From: Tropicibacter naphthalenivorans
Lineage (GTDB): Bacteria; Pseudomonadota; Alphaproteobacteria; Rhodobacterales; Rhodobacteraceae
NCBI RefSeq assembly: GCF_900176475.1
Contig: NZ_FWXX01000002.1
Location: forward strand, 570,560-634,559
Direction of reading: 5' to 3'
Length of the DNA: 64,000 nucleotides
In this document: piece after piece, positions 9,733 through 17,674 of the stretch
Numbering within the stretch: position 1 is the stretch's first letter
Layout of the letters: each line of letters starts with the position of its first letter
Position numbers and translations under genes: made by a program
Notes under the pieces: generated by a model
Databases searched by the model: none
Told to the model about the DNA's origin: nothing
Seen by the model: only the letters and a program-made list of their open reading frames with translations

Positions 9733-9779
9733 AAATTCCTTAAGCAAGGAATTTGCAAAACTCTTGATCAAGAGTTTTG
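9733..9779. repeat. Pair of adjacent palindromes between der and bamB
   Basis: Two back-to-back inverted repeats: AAATTCCTT-AAGC-AAGGAATTT (9733-9754) and CAAAACTCTTGATCAAGAGTTTTG (9756-9779), the latter a fully self-complementary 24-mer. The first has a near-identical relative in front of gatB (34650-34671), so it is a dispersed palindromic element rather than a gene-specific operator. It could also attenuate transcription between bamB and der. Confidence 0.75.
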
Positions 9780-9807
9780 GCCACCGCGCCCCTGCCCCGG
9801 ACGCTGA

Positions 9808-11136
9808 TTAACGATAGGCGTGCAGCATGCCTTTGGCCGAAACCACGTACATCACGCCGCCCGCCACGATGGGCCGGGTGGTTGCGCCGCCCGCGATCTC
9901 GAGCGAGGACACCAGCGCGCCATCCTCGGGCGCAAAGCTGCGGATCAGCCCGTCGGACCCTGCAACGATCAAGCGCCCGCCGGCCAGCACCGGACCACTG
10001 TTCACAAAGGCCGCATCGCGGCGGCGGTTGGGATTGCGCGAGGGCTCATACCCCGGCAGGTCCACCGCCCAGACCTGGCTGCCGTCTTCAGCGTTCAGGC
10101 GCACCAGCTGATTGCGGTCAGACACAAAGAACAGCGCGTTCCCGGCCACCGCCGCGGGGCCAAGCGCGCCTTGCTGCGCGGTCCATTTCCGCTCGCCGTC
10201 GTACAGCGACAGGCCGACCATTCGGCCCGAGTGGGTGCCCGCGTAAAGCATCCCGCCCGACACCACCGGATCGCCGGTGATGTCCTGCACATTGGCCAGC
10301 GCCACGCCGTTGCGGCGGCCCAGGATATCCGCGCTCCATAGGCGCAGGCCGCCTTGGCGGAACACCGTCGCCACCGAGCTGGAGCCAAACGAGAAGGTCA
10401 CGAACTTGTCGCTGATCGCAGGGGCCGGTCCGCCCGCCACGTTGTTTACATCGGACGGCACGTCGAACTGCCAGCGCACCCGGCCATCGTCGTCTTCGAT
10501 CGCCCAGCCGGTGGTGTCGCCGGACACCACGTAGACCACGCCGTCGCGCCAGCTGGGCTTGCCCGTGGCGGTTGCGCCCAGACGTTGCGTCCAGTTTTCA
10601 GCTCCCGTCGCCGGGTCCAGCGCGGTCAGCGTGCCAAAGCCAGAGGACACGAACAGCTGTCCGCCGCCCACGGCCAAGCCGCCGCCCTGCGCCTGATAGT
10701 TCTGGTCGCGCAGCGGGGTCAGGTCGTAGGTCCACAGCACCTCGCCGGAGGTCGCCGTCGCCTGCACCATGTTGTTGCTGTCGACGGTAAAGATGCGGCC
10801 ATCCGCCATCACCGGGTCCACCACAACGCGCGCCCGGCGGCCATCGCCTGCGCCAATGCTCGTGGCCCAGATCGGAGACAAATTCGCCCCAAGCGCCGCA
10901 TGGGCCACCCGCGCGTGCGGCGAGACGTAGCTTTGCGGCCACGCGCCATTGCTGGTCATAGCAGGCAAGGACACCGCCACAGAGGCATTTTCCGGCGCGG
11001 GCGCCTCTGCCTGAGAGCGCGTCTGAAGCACCTCGCGCACGTTCAGCCGCTCACCCTGCAAAGGCGCGTCCGTGTCCGTACAGCCCGCAAGGGCCAGTGC
11101 CGCCACCGTTGTCAGAAAACTCGCCTTGCGCAGCAT
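9808..11136 (-). CDS. bamB: Outer membrane assembly lipoprotein BamB (PQQ-type beta-propeller)
   Basis: 442 aa. The lipoprotein signal MLRKASFLTTVAALALAGC places the lipidated cysteine at Cys19. The mature part is a beta-propeller of repeated blades of the form GxxxALDPATGAENWTQRL / ARLNAEDGSQVWAVDLPG / GDTTGWAIEDDDGRVRW. BamB scaffolds the BamA beta-barrel assembly machine on the periplasmic side of the outer membrane. Its position between a YfgM-like gene and der matches the conserved proteobacterial order yfgM-bamB-der. Confidence 0.92.
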   Translation of the reverse strand: MLRKASFLTTVAALALAGCTDTDAPLQGERLNVREVLQTRSQAEAPAPENASVAVSLPAMTSNGAWPQSYVSPHARVAHAALGANLSPIWATSIGAGDGRRARVVVDPVMADGRIFTVDSNNMVQATATSGEVLWTYDLTPLRDQNYQAQGGGLAVGGGQLFVSSGFGTLTALDPATGAENWTQRLGATATGKPSWRDGVVYVVSGDTTGWAIEDDDGRVRWQFDVPSDVNNVAGGPAPAISDKFVTFSFGSSSVATVFRQGGLRLWSADILGRRNGVALANVQDITGDPVVSGGMLYAGTHSGRMVGLSLYDGERKWTAQQGALGPAAVAGNALFFVSDRNQLVRLNAEDGSQVWAVDLPGYEPSRNPNRRRDAAFVNSGPVLAGGRLIVAGSDGLIRSFAPEDGALVSSLEIAGGATTRPIVAGGVMYVVSAKGMLHAYR

Positions 11137-11207
11137 ATTCTTGCCCTCTTGTGCCTTTAGCCTTTCGCGGTCGGCCCCCGAGGTGTCCCCAGGGGCGGCC
11201 CGGCGTT

Positions 11208-11864
11208 TTACGCCTGATCCAGCTCTCCGCCCAGTGCCACAATCAACTGACTTGCGCGGCGGCGCAAGCCTGCCGTCACTTCGCTGTCCGCCACAAGCGC
11301 CTGAAGACGGCTCAGCGCCGCATCCACATTGCCGGTCTCGATGTCGATCAGGGCCAGTTGTTCCTCGGCCAGCAGGCGCAGCGGTTGGCCCGGAACGGCC
11401 AGCGCCTCGAAACCTGCGCGACGCGCGTCGGCGTCCAGCACCTCGGTGCCGCGGCTCAGCGCCTTGTAGCTGGCGATCTGGCGGTAAATCTGCGGCAGCT
11501 CGGCGTTGTTCGCCAAGGCTTGCAGGCGTTCGACCGCCAGAGCGTCGTCGCCCTCGCCGCCCGCGTCCGCTGCGATCAGCAGGCCCAGAATGGCGTCGGC
11601 ACCGGGCTGCGACGGCTCGATCCCTTCCAGCGCGGCAATCCGTGCGGCGCTGTCCTCGGCTTGCAAGGCGCTCAGGATGCTGTCGCCAAAGGCCTGCGCC
11701 TGCGTCTCAGCTGCGGAAATCTGGTACTCGCGATAGGCGGTGCCGCCCACGATCCCCAGCACAATCACCACGCCGATCCAGCCATAGCGCTTGAGCGCCT
11801 TGAACAGACGGTCGCGTTTGACCTCTTCGGTCACCTCGTCGATGAAACTGTCGGTGTCGCTCAC
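11208..11864 (-). CDS. YfgM-like membrane-anchored TPR-like protein
   Basis: 218 aa. A short acidic cytosolic N-terminus (MSDTDSFIDEVTEEVKRDRL) is followed by one membrane segment (about residues 28-44, YGWIGVVIVLGIVGGTAY) and a periplasmic alpha-helical, alanine-rich TPR-like region. This is the architecture of YfgM-type proteins (tetratricopeptide-like domain), which associate with SecYEG and periplasmic chaperones. It is the first gene of the yfgM-bamB-der block, with a 71-base gap to bamB. Confidence 0.8.
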   Translation of the reverse strand: MSDTDSFIDEVTEEVKRDRLFKALKRYGWIGVVIVLGIVGGTAYREYQISAAETQAQAFGDSILSALQAEDSAARIAALEGIEPSQPGADAILGLLIAADAGGEGDDALAVERLQALANNAELPQIYRQIASYKALSRGTEVLDADARRAGFEALAVPGQPLRLLAEEQLALIDIETGNVDAALSRLQALVADSEVTAGLRRRASQLIVALGGELDQA

Positions 11865-12016
11865 CTGTGCCCCCCGGGGTTAACTTTTCCCCCTCTTACC
11901 CTGCCCTTTGGCCCGTGCCAAGGGACCGGATTTGACCTTTATTCCCACCAAAAGACCGAAATTATGCCCCATGTTTGCACCAAAGCCCTAGTTTACCTTG
12001 ATGCAAGGCGGGGGAG

Positions 12017-12047
12017 CGCCTAAAAACTGAACCAAATAGTTTAGGCG
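12017..12047. promoter_or_regulatory. Inverted repeat upstream of RND efflux genes (possible operator)
   Basis: CGCCTAAA (12017-12024) and TTTAGGCG (12040-12047) form a perfect 8-bp dyad, extendable by CT/AG across a 2-base bulge. It lies in the 266-base divergent gap between the yfgM-like gene and the RND adaptor, about 85 bases before the adaptor start. The dyad spacing suits a TetR- or MarR-type repressor, but no regulator gene is adjacent. The rest of the gap holds no gene. Confidence 0.35.
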
Positions 12048-12130
12048 GCGGGCCTCTGGCCATCCCCCTATGCAGACGACAACGGGACGGCCCGCGCGAG
12101 GGGGCCAATGGATACGGACGGGCGCGAGAC

Positions 12131-13786
12131 ATGCGATTTGTTTCACTTATCACGGCACTGGTCGTGGCAGCGGTGCTTTTTGGGTTGGTCATGAAGCGCG
12201 AAGAGATGTTGGCCTTTGCCGGGGTGGCCGCGCAGGACGCACCCGCCCCCGAAGAGGTCGCAGAACCGCCCGCCACTGACGCTCTGCCAGAGGGCACCGT
12301 GCGCGTGATGGCCAAGCATTCGGTGGCGCAGGAAATCGACAGCGCCGTGGTGCTGCGCGGCGAGACCGAGGCGGTCCGTCAGGTCGAGGTGCGCGCTGAA
12401 ACCGCGGGCAAGATCATCTCGCCGCCTTTGCGCGCGGGCCAAATGGTCGAAGCAGGCCAGCTTTTGTGCGAGATCGACCCCGGCACCCGTCAGGTGCAAC
12501 TGCGCGAGGCCGAGGCGGCGCTGGCCACCGCGCGTGCAGGCCTTCCCGAATCCATCGCCCGTCTGGCCGAGGCGCGCGCGCAATTGCCCGCCGCAGAGGC
12601 CGCGATTGCCCAGGCCGAAGCCGCCATCCCCGCCGCAGAAGCGCAACTGGCGCAGGCGCGCGCCGGTCTTCCTGCTGCTGAGGCATCCTTGAAAGAGGCG
12701 CAGGCCGCCGTGCCCGCCGCAGAGGCCGCCTTGGCCGAAGCCGAATCCCGCTTGCCCGAAACCGAGGCCCGTCTGGCAGAGGCGCAATCGCGTCTGAAAG
12801 AGGCCGAAATCAACCTGACCGCCGCGCAGAAACTGGCGCAGGGGGGCTTTGCCGCCCAGACCCGTCTTGCCGGGGCCGAGGCCGATTATGAAAGCGCCAA
12901 GGCCGGGGTGCAGACCGCGCTGACCGGGCAGAAAACCGCCGCCACCGGGGTGGAAACCGCCCGCAGCCAGCTGGAAGGCGCGCATGCCCGCGTCGAAAGC
13001 GCCCGGTCCCAAGTGGAAACCGCCCGCGCCGCCGTGGAAACCGCCACCAGCGGGATCGCCAATGCCAAGGCGGGGCTCGCCTCTGCCAAGGCGCAAAAGG
13101 AAAGCGCCGCCGCCGCCGTGCAGGCTGCCATGACCGGCGAGGAAAGCGCCCGCAGCGCGATCCAATCGGCAGAGGCCGCCGTTGCCTCGGGTCAGAATGA
13201 GCTGGACCGGCTGGCGATCCACGCGCCCTTTGGCGGGCTGCTGGAAACCGATACGGCAGAGCTTGGGGCCCTGATGCAGACCGGCAGCGCCTGCGCCACG
13301 GTGATCCAGCTGGACCCGATCAAGCTGGTGGGCTTTGCCCCCGAAACCGAAATTGCCCGGGTCAAGGATGGCGCCCGCGCAGGCGCGCGCATGGTTGACG
13401 GGCGCGAGATCACCGGCACCGTCAGCTTTGTCTCACGCAGCGCCGATCCGGTGACGCGCACCTTCCGCGTGGAAATCACCCTGCCCAACGCCGACCTGTC
13501 GATCCGCGACGGCCAGACGGTGGAAATCGCCATCGAGGCCGACGGCGCGCCCGCCCATCTGCTGGCGCAATCGACCCTGACCCTGAATGACGAGGGCGAG
13601 CTGGGCGTGCGCACCATCTCTGACGCCAGCGAGGCGCTGTTCATGCCCGTCACCCTCTTGCGCGACACGCGGCAAGGCGTCTGGGTTACCGGCCTGCCGG
13701 ACGCGGTCGACGTCATCACTGTCGGCCAAGAGTACGTCACCGACGGCGTGCCCGTTGCGCCCAGCTTTGAGGAGATCCTCCAGTGA
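12131..13786 (+). CDS. RND efflux periplasmic adaptor subunit (MFP/HlyD family)
   Basis: 551 aa. An N-terminal membrane segment (about residues 2-20) is followed by the membrane-fusion layout: first half of a lipoyl/barrel region (VEVRAETAGKIISPPLRAGQMVEAGQLL), a very long alpha-helical hairpin (about 125-355), then the second half and beta domain (LAIHAPFGGLLETDTAELGALMQTGSACATV). The hairpin is highly repetitive, with LPAAEA..AQA-type units and then ARSQVETA units, and is longer than in AcrA. It links an inner-membrane RND pump to an outer-membrane channel, which is not in the window. Its stop overlaps the permease GTG (GTGA). Confidence 0.92.
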   Translation: MRFVSLITALVVAAVLFGLVMKREEMLAFAGVAAQDAPAPEEVAEPPATDALPEGTVRVMAKHSVAQEIDSAVVLRGETEAVRQVEVRAETAGKIISPPLRAGQMVEAGQLLCEIDPGTRQVQLREAEAALATARAGLPESIARLAEARAQLPAAEAAIAQAEAAIPAAEAQLAQARAGLPAAEASLKEAQAAVPAAEAALAEAESRLPETEARLAEAQSRLKEAEINLTAAQKLAQGGFAAQTRLAGAEADYESAKAGVQTALTGQKTAATGVETARSQLEGAHARVESARSQVETARAAVETATSGIANAKAGLASAKAQKESAAAAVQAAMTGEESARSAIQSAEAAVASGQNELDRLAIHAPFGGLLETDTAELGALMQTGSACATVIQLDPIKLVGFAPETEIARVKDGARAGARMVDGREITGTVSFVSRSADPVTRTFRVEITLPNADLSIRDGQTVEIAIEADGAPAHLLAQSTLTLNDEGELGVRTISDASEALFMPVTLLRDTRQGVWVTGLPDAVDVITVGQEYVTDGVPVAPSFEEILQ

Positions 13787-16700
13787 CCGGGATCATCGAC
13801 TGGGCCGCCGCGCGCGCGCGGATGGTCATCGCCTTTATCGTGCTGTCGCTGGTGGTGGGGGGCTTTGCCTATGCCACCCTGCCCAAGGAGGGCGAGCCAG
13901 ACATCGAAATCCCGGCGCTGTTCGTGTCGGTCAACTTCCCCGGCATTTCCGCCGCCGACAGCGAGACCTTGCTGATCAAGCCGATGGAAACGGAAATGGC
14001 CGATCTGGACGGGCTGAAATCCATGTCCGCCACCGCCGCCGAAGGCTATGCCGGCGTCGCGCTGGAATTCGAATTCGGCTGGGACAAGACCCAGATCATG
14101 GCCGATGTGCGCGACGGGATGAACAACGCTCAGGCCGAGTTCCCCGAGGGTGCGGATCAATACACCATCACGGAAATCAACTTTTCCGAGTTCCCGATCC
14201 TGATCGTGAACCTGTCCGGCCCGGTGCCGGAACGCACGCTGAACCAAGTGGCCAAGGATTTGCAGGACCGCGTCGAAGGGCTGGATTCCGTTTTGGAGGC
14301 CGGGATCGCAGGCAACCGCGACGAGATGCTCGAGGTGGAAATCGACCCGCTGCGGCTCGAGGCGTATAACGTCACCGCCATGGACCTGATCAACGTGGTC
14401 CAGAACAACAACCAGCTGATCGCCGCCGGTGAGGTCGAGACCGAGCAAGGCACATTTGCGGTCAAGATCCCGTCTTCGTTCGATGAATCGCAGGACGTCT
14501 ACAACCTGCCGGTCAAGGTCAACGGCGACCGCGTGGTGACGCTGGGCGATCTGGCGACGATCAACCTGACCTTCGAGGACCGCAAGGGCACGGCGCGGTT
14601 CAATGGCGTCAACACCGTCGCCTTGCAGGTGGTCAAGCGCAAGGGGTTCAACATCATCGACACCGTGGCGCAGGTCCAGGAAGTGCTGGGCGTGGCGCGT
14701 CAAAGCTGGCCCGATGGGTTGCAGGCGGTGCTGGACGTGGGCACGTCGAACGACCAGTCGCGGCAGGTCGAATCGATGGTTTCGCAGCTTGAAGGGTCCG
14801 TCCTGACGGCCATCGCGCTGGTGATGATCGTGGTGCTGGCCTCGCTTGGCCTGCGGCCCGCGCTGCTGGTGGGCTTTGCGATCCCCACGTCTTTCCTGCT
14901 GTGTTTCGTGCTGCTGGCGCTAATGGGGGTGACCATTTCCAACATCGTGATGTTCGGCCTGATCCTTGCGGTGGGGATGCTGGTGGATGGCGCGATCGTG
15001 GTGGTGGAATACGCCGACAAGCGCATCGAAGAGGGCTCTGGCCCCATGCACGCCTATGTCGAGGCGGCGCACCGCATGTTCTGGCCGGTGGTGTCGTCCA
15101 CCGCGACGACGCTGTGCGCGTTCCTGCCGATGCTGTTCTGGCCGGGCGTGGCGGGGCAGTTCATGGGCATGTTGCCGGTGACGTTGATCTTTGTTCTGTC
15201 CGCGTCCCTCGTGGTGGCGCTGGTCTACCTGCCAGTGATGGGCGGCGTCTCGGGGCGGTTTAGCCGCAACGTCGGCCGCGCTGGCGACGCGTTGCGCGGC
15301 AGCCTGCCTTGGGCGGTGCGCGCGCTGCTGGTCTTGGTCGGCATGTTCGGCATGTTCGTGGGCGCCATGATGGTGCTGAACCCCGGCTACCTGTCGGGCG
15401 AAGCGGTTCAGGGCGGCTTTGCCACCCGCCTGCCGGGGATCATCCTGTTCCTGATCATGGCGGCGTTTTCGGCGGTGGCCATGGCCTCGGCCGAGATCCG
15501 CCGCAAACCGAAAAAGATCGACGCCGGCTATCGCCGCTCGCTCTTTGGCGGGTTCATCCACCTTGTGGCGGGCAACCCGGTCATGCCGCTGGTGACCGTC
15601 GGGGCCATCGTCTTTTTCGTGGTCAACGTCTTTAGCTACTACGGCGAGAACAACAACGGGTTCGAATTCTTTGTCGACAGCGAGCCCGAGCAGGCCATCG
15701 TCTACGTGCGCGCCCGCGGCAACCTTTCGCTGGCGGAAAAGGACGCGCTGGTCAAACGCGCCGAAGCCATCGTGCTGGCCGATCCCGGCGTGGAAAACGC
15801 CTTTGCCTTTGCGGGCGAAGGCGGGCTGAACAACAACACCGGCGGCGCGCAGGCCCCCAAGGACACCATCGGGCAGGTCCAGATGGAAACCATCCCCTGG
15901 GAGGACCGCCCCGCCTATGCCGCCAGCCACCAAGGCGAGATCACGCTGGAGGAACTGGACGGCGATGTGATCATCGACCGGCTGACCGCGCAGCTGGAAC
16001 AGATCCCCGGCATCGAGGTCGAAATCCTCGCGCAGGCGCGCGGCCCTGCCTCGGGAAAACCGGTGCACCTGCGGCTCAAGGGCGACGACTGGGACGACCT
16101 GATGGCGGCCACCGCCACCGCCCGCGCGCAATATGACGCGACCGCCGGTCTGACCCTGATCGAGGACACGCGCCCCCTGCCCGGCATCGACTGGCAGATC
16201 GACGTGGACGTGGAAAAGGCCGGGCGCTTTGGTGCGGATGTGGCCAGCGTCGGCGCGATGGTGCAGCTGCTCACGCGCGGCAACCTGCTGGACACCATGC
16301 CGGTCGACACCTCGGACGAGGAAATCGAGATCCGCGTGCGCCTGCCCGAGGAGTATCGCGTGCTGTCCACCTTGGACACGCTCAAGGTGCCAACGAACTC
16401 GGGCCTCGTGCCGCTTGCGAACTTCATCACCCGCACGCCGGTGGAAAAGCTGGCCGAGATCAACCGCATCGACCAAAAGCGCTATTTCGACATCAAGGCG
16501 GATGTGGCCGATGGTTTGGTCAAGTTCGTCTCGGGCGGCGACATTCTCGCCTATGGGCGCGCCGAACCCGCCGAGGGCCAAGAGCGGTTTGCGCTGGACG
16601 GCAAGGTGTTTGGCGTGGCCCCCGTCGATCTGGACATGCTGGAAAATGCCAACCGGCTGAACGCCGTGCCCGTCACCGCCAACGAGCGGATTGAAACCCT

Positions 16701-17484
16701 GACCGCATGGCTGGACACCGCCCCCCTGCCCGCCGGGATCACCTGGGAATGGACCGGCGACCAAGAGGATCAGGCCGAATCCGGTGCCTTCCTTCAGTCG
16801 GCCTTTATGGGGGCGCTGGGGCTGATGTTCATCATCCTGCTGGCGCAGTTCAACTCGTTCTATAACTCGGTGCTGGTGCTGCTGGCGGTGATCCTGTCCA
16901 CGACGGGCGTGCTGATCGGGATGCTGGTGATGGATCAATACTTCAGCATCATCATGACCGGCGTCGGGATCGTGGCGCTGGCCGGGATCGTGGTGAACAA
17001 CAACATTGTTCTGATCGACACCTACCAGGAATACAGCCGCTACATGCCAAGGATCGAGGCGATCACCCGCACCGCCGAGGATCGCATCCGCCCGGTGCTG
17101 CTGACCACCATCACCACCATGGCGGGGCTTGCGCCGATGATGTTCGGCCTGAGCTTGGATTTTTTCGGTGGCGGCTACAGCGTCGACAGCCCCACCGCCC
17201 TGTGGTGGAAGAACCTCGCCACGGCGGTGGTCTTTGGCCTTGGGATCGCGACGGTGCTGACGCTGGTCTTTACCCCGTCGATGCTGGCGATCCGGGTGTG
17301 GGCGACGACCTATGTGCTGTGGTTCGCCCGCCTGCTGGCGCGGCTTGGGTCCGGGCGCGGCAGCCGGGTGGCCCGCGACTGGGCCTTGATGCGCGCCGCC
17401 AAGTCCGTGCGCGCCCCAGAGATCATCTGGACCGACGAGGACAACCCCAGCCGGGACGCCCATAAATTGCGTGCGGCCGAGTGA
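13783..17484 (+). CDS. RND efflux permease (AcrB/HAE-type), large variant
   Basis: 1233 aa starting at a GTG that overlaps the adaptor stop. It is an RND proton-driven exporter: an N-terminal membrane helix, two large periplasmic loops and two six-helix bundles. Recognisable motifs are LAVGMLVDGAIVVVEYADKR (helix 4 with the conserved acidic residue) and GIVALAGIVVNNNIVLIDTYQE in the second half. The usual length is about 1020-1050. The excess is mainly residues 485-600 (15,240-15,580), between the two halves, with two additional hydrophobic segments. Substrates are unknown. It forms an operon with the adaptor, and no TolC-like partner is adjacent. Confidence 0.93.
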   Translation: MTGIIDWAAARARMVIAFIVLSLVVGGFAYATLPKEGEPDIEIPALFVSVNFPGISAADSETLLIKPMETEMADLDGLKSMSATAAEGYAGVALEFEFGWDKTQIMADVRDGMNNAQAEFPEGADQYTITEINFSEFPILIVNLSGPVPERTLNQVAKDLQDRVEGLDSVLEAGIAGNRDEMLEVEIDPLRLEAYNVTAMDLINVVQNNNQLIAAGEVETEQGTFAVKIPSSFDESQDVYNLPVKVNGDRVVTLGDLATINLTFEDRKGTARFNGVNTVALQVVKRKGFNIIDTVAQVQEVLGVARQSWPDGLQAVLDVGTSNDQSRQVESMVSQLEGSVLTAIALVMIVVLASLGLRPALLVGFAIPTSFLLCFVLLALMGVTISNIVMFGLILAVGMLVDGAIVVVEYADKRIEEGSGPMHAYVEAAHRMFWPVVSSTATTLCAFLPMLFWPGVAGQFMGMLPVTLIFVLSASLVVALVYLPVMGGVSGRFSRNVGRAGDALRGSLPWAVRALLVLVGMFGMFVGAMMVLNPGYLSGEAVQGGFATRLPGIILFLIMAAFSAVAMASAEIRRKPKKIDAGYRRSLFGGFIHLVAGNPVMPLVTVGAIVFFVVNVFSYYGENNNGFEFFVDSEPEQAIVYVRARGNLSLAEKDALVKRAEAIVLADPGVENAFAFAGEGGLNNNTGGAQAPKDTIGQVQMETIPWEDRPAYAASHQGEITLEELDGDVIIDRLTAQLEQIPGIEVEILAQARGPASGKPVHLRLKGDDWDDLMAATATARAQYDATAGLTLIEDTRPLPGIDWQIDVDVEKAGRFGADVASVGAMVQLLTRGNLLDTMPVDTSDEEIEIRVRLPEEYRVLSTLDTLKVPTNSGLVPLANFITRTPVEKLAEINRIDQKRYFDIKADVADGLVKFVSGGDILAYGRAEPAEGQERFALDGKVFGVAPVDLDMLENANRLNAVPVTANERIETLTAWLDTAPLPAGITWEWTGDQEDQAESGAFLQSAFMGALGLMFIILLAQFNSFYNSVLVLLAVILSTTGVLIGMLVMDQYFSIIMTGVGIVALAGIVVNNNIVLIDTYQEYSRYMPRIEAITRTAEDRIRPVLLTTITTMAGLAPMMFGLSLDFFGGGYSVDSPTALWWKNLATAVVFGLGIATVLTLVFTPSMLAIRVWATTYVLWFARLLARLGSGRGSRVARDWALMRAAKSVRAPEIIWTDEDNPSRDAHKLRAAE

Positions 17485-17503
17485 AATCGCGCAATGATAT
17501 TCA

Positions 17504-17526
17504 TTACCTAAGGTAAGATTTACCTT
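17504..17526. repeat. Nested palindromes TTACCTAAGGTAA / AAGGTAA-GAT-TTACCTT
   Basis: TTACCT-A-AGGTAA (17504-17516) overlaps a second inverted repeat AAGGTAA (17510-17516) / TTACCTT (17520-17526). It lies 20 bases after the RND permease stop and upstream of the RTX array. A related TTACC-CTAA-GGTAA palindrome follows the membrane-protein gene at 37908-37921. It may be a weak terminator or a protein site. No U tract follows. Confidence 0.5.
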
Positions 17527-17674
17527 ATCTCGACTCGTTCCCCCCCGCCGCGTTAACATTTCGCTAATGCGCGGGGAATTGCCCCCCGCGTTCTTTTTAC
17601 CAAAAGCATTTTCGCGCGCGGGCCATTCACACACTCAGCCGGACCACGCGCGCCCAAGCGACAGGAGCGCCCAA

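Noticed and set aside
17550-17570. GTTAACATTTCGCTAA before the RTX array (and GTTAACATTTTGCGATAA near 57974) as CtrA sites
   Set aside because: They resemble TTAA-N7-TTAA only in the first half. The second half is mismatched, and short TTAAC words are expected by chance in intergenic DNA.
14920-17634. 904-codon minus-strand frame opposite the RND permease
   Set aside because: Low-complexity His/Gln/Arg-rich translation; the plus strand has clear RND motifs. Similar shadows lie opposite pepN, ctaD, gatB, the RTX genes and the second RND pump.
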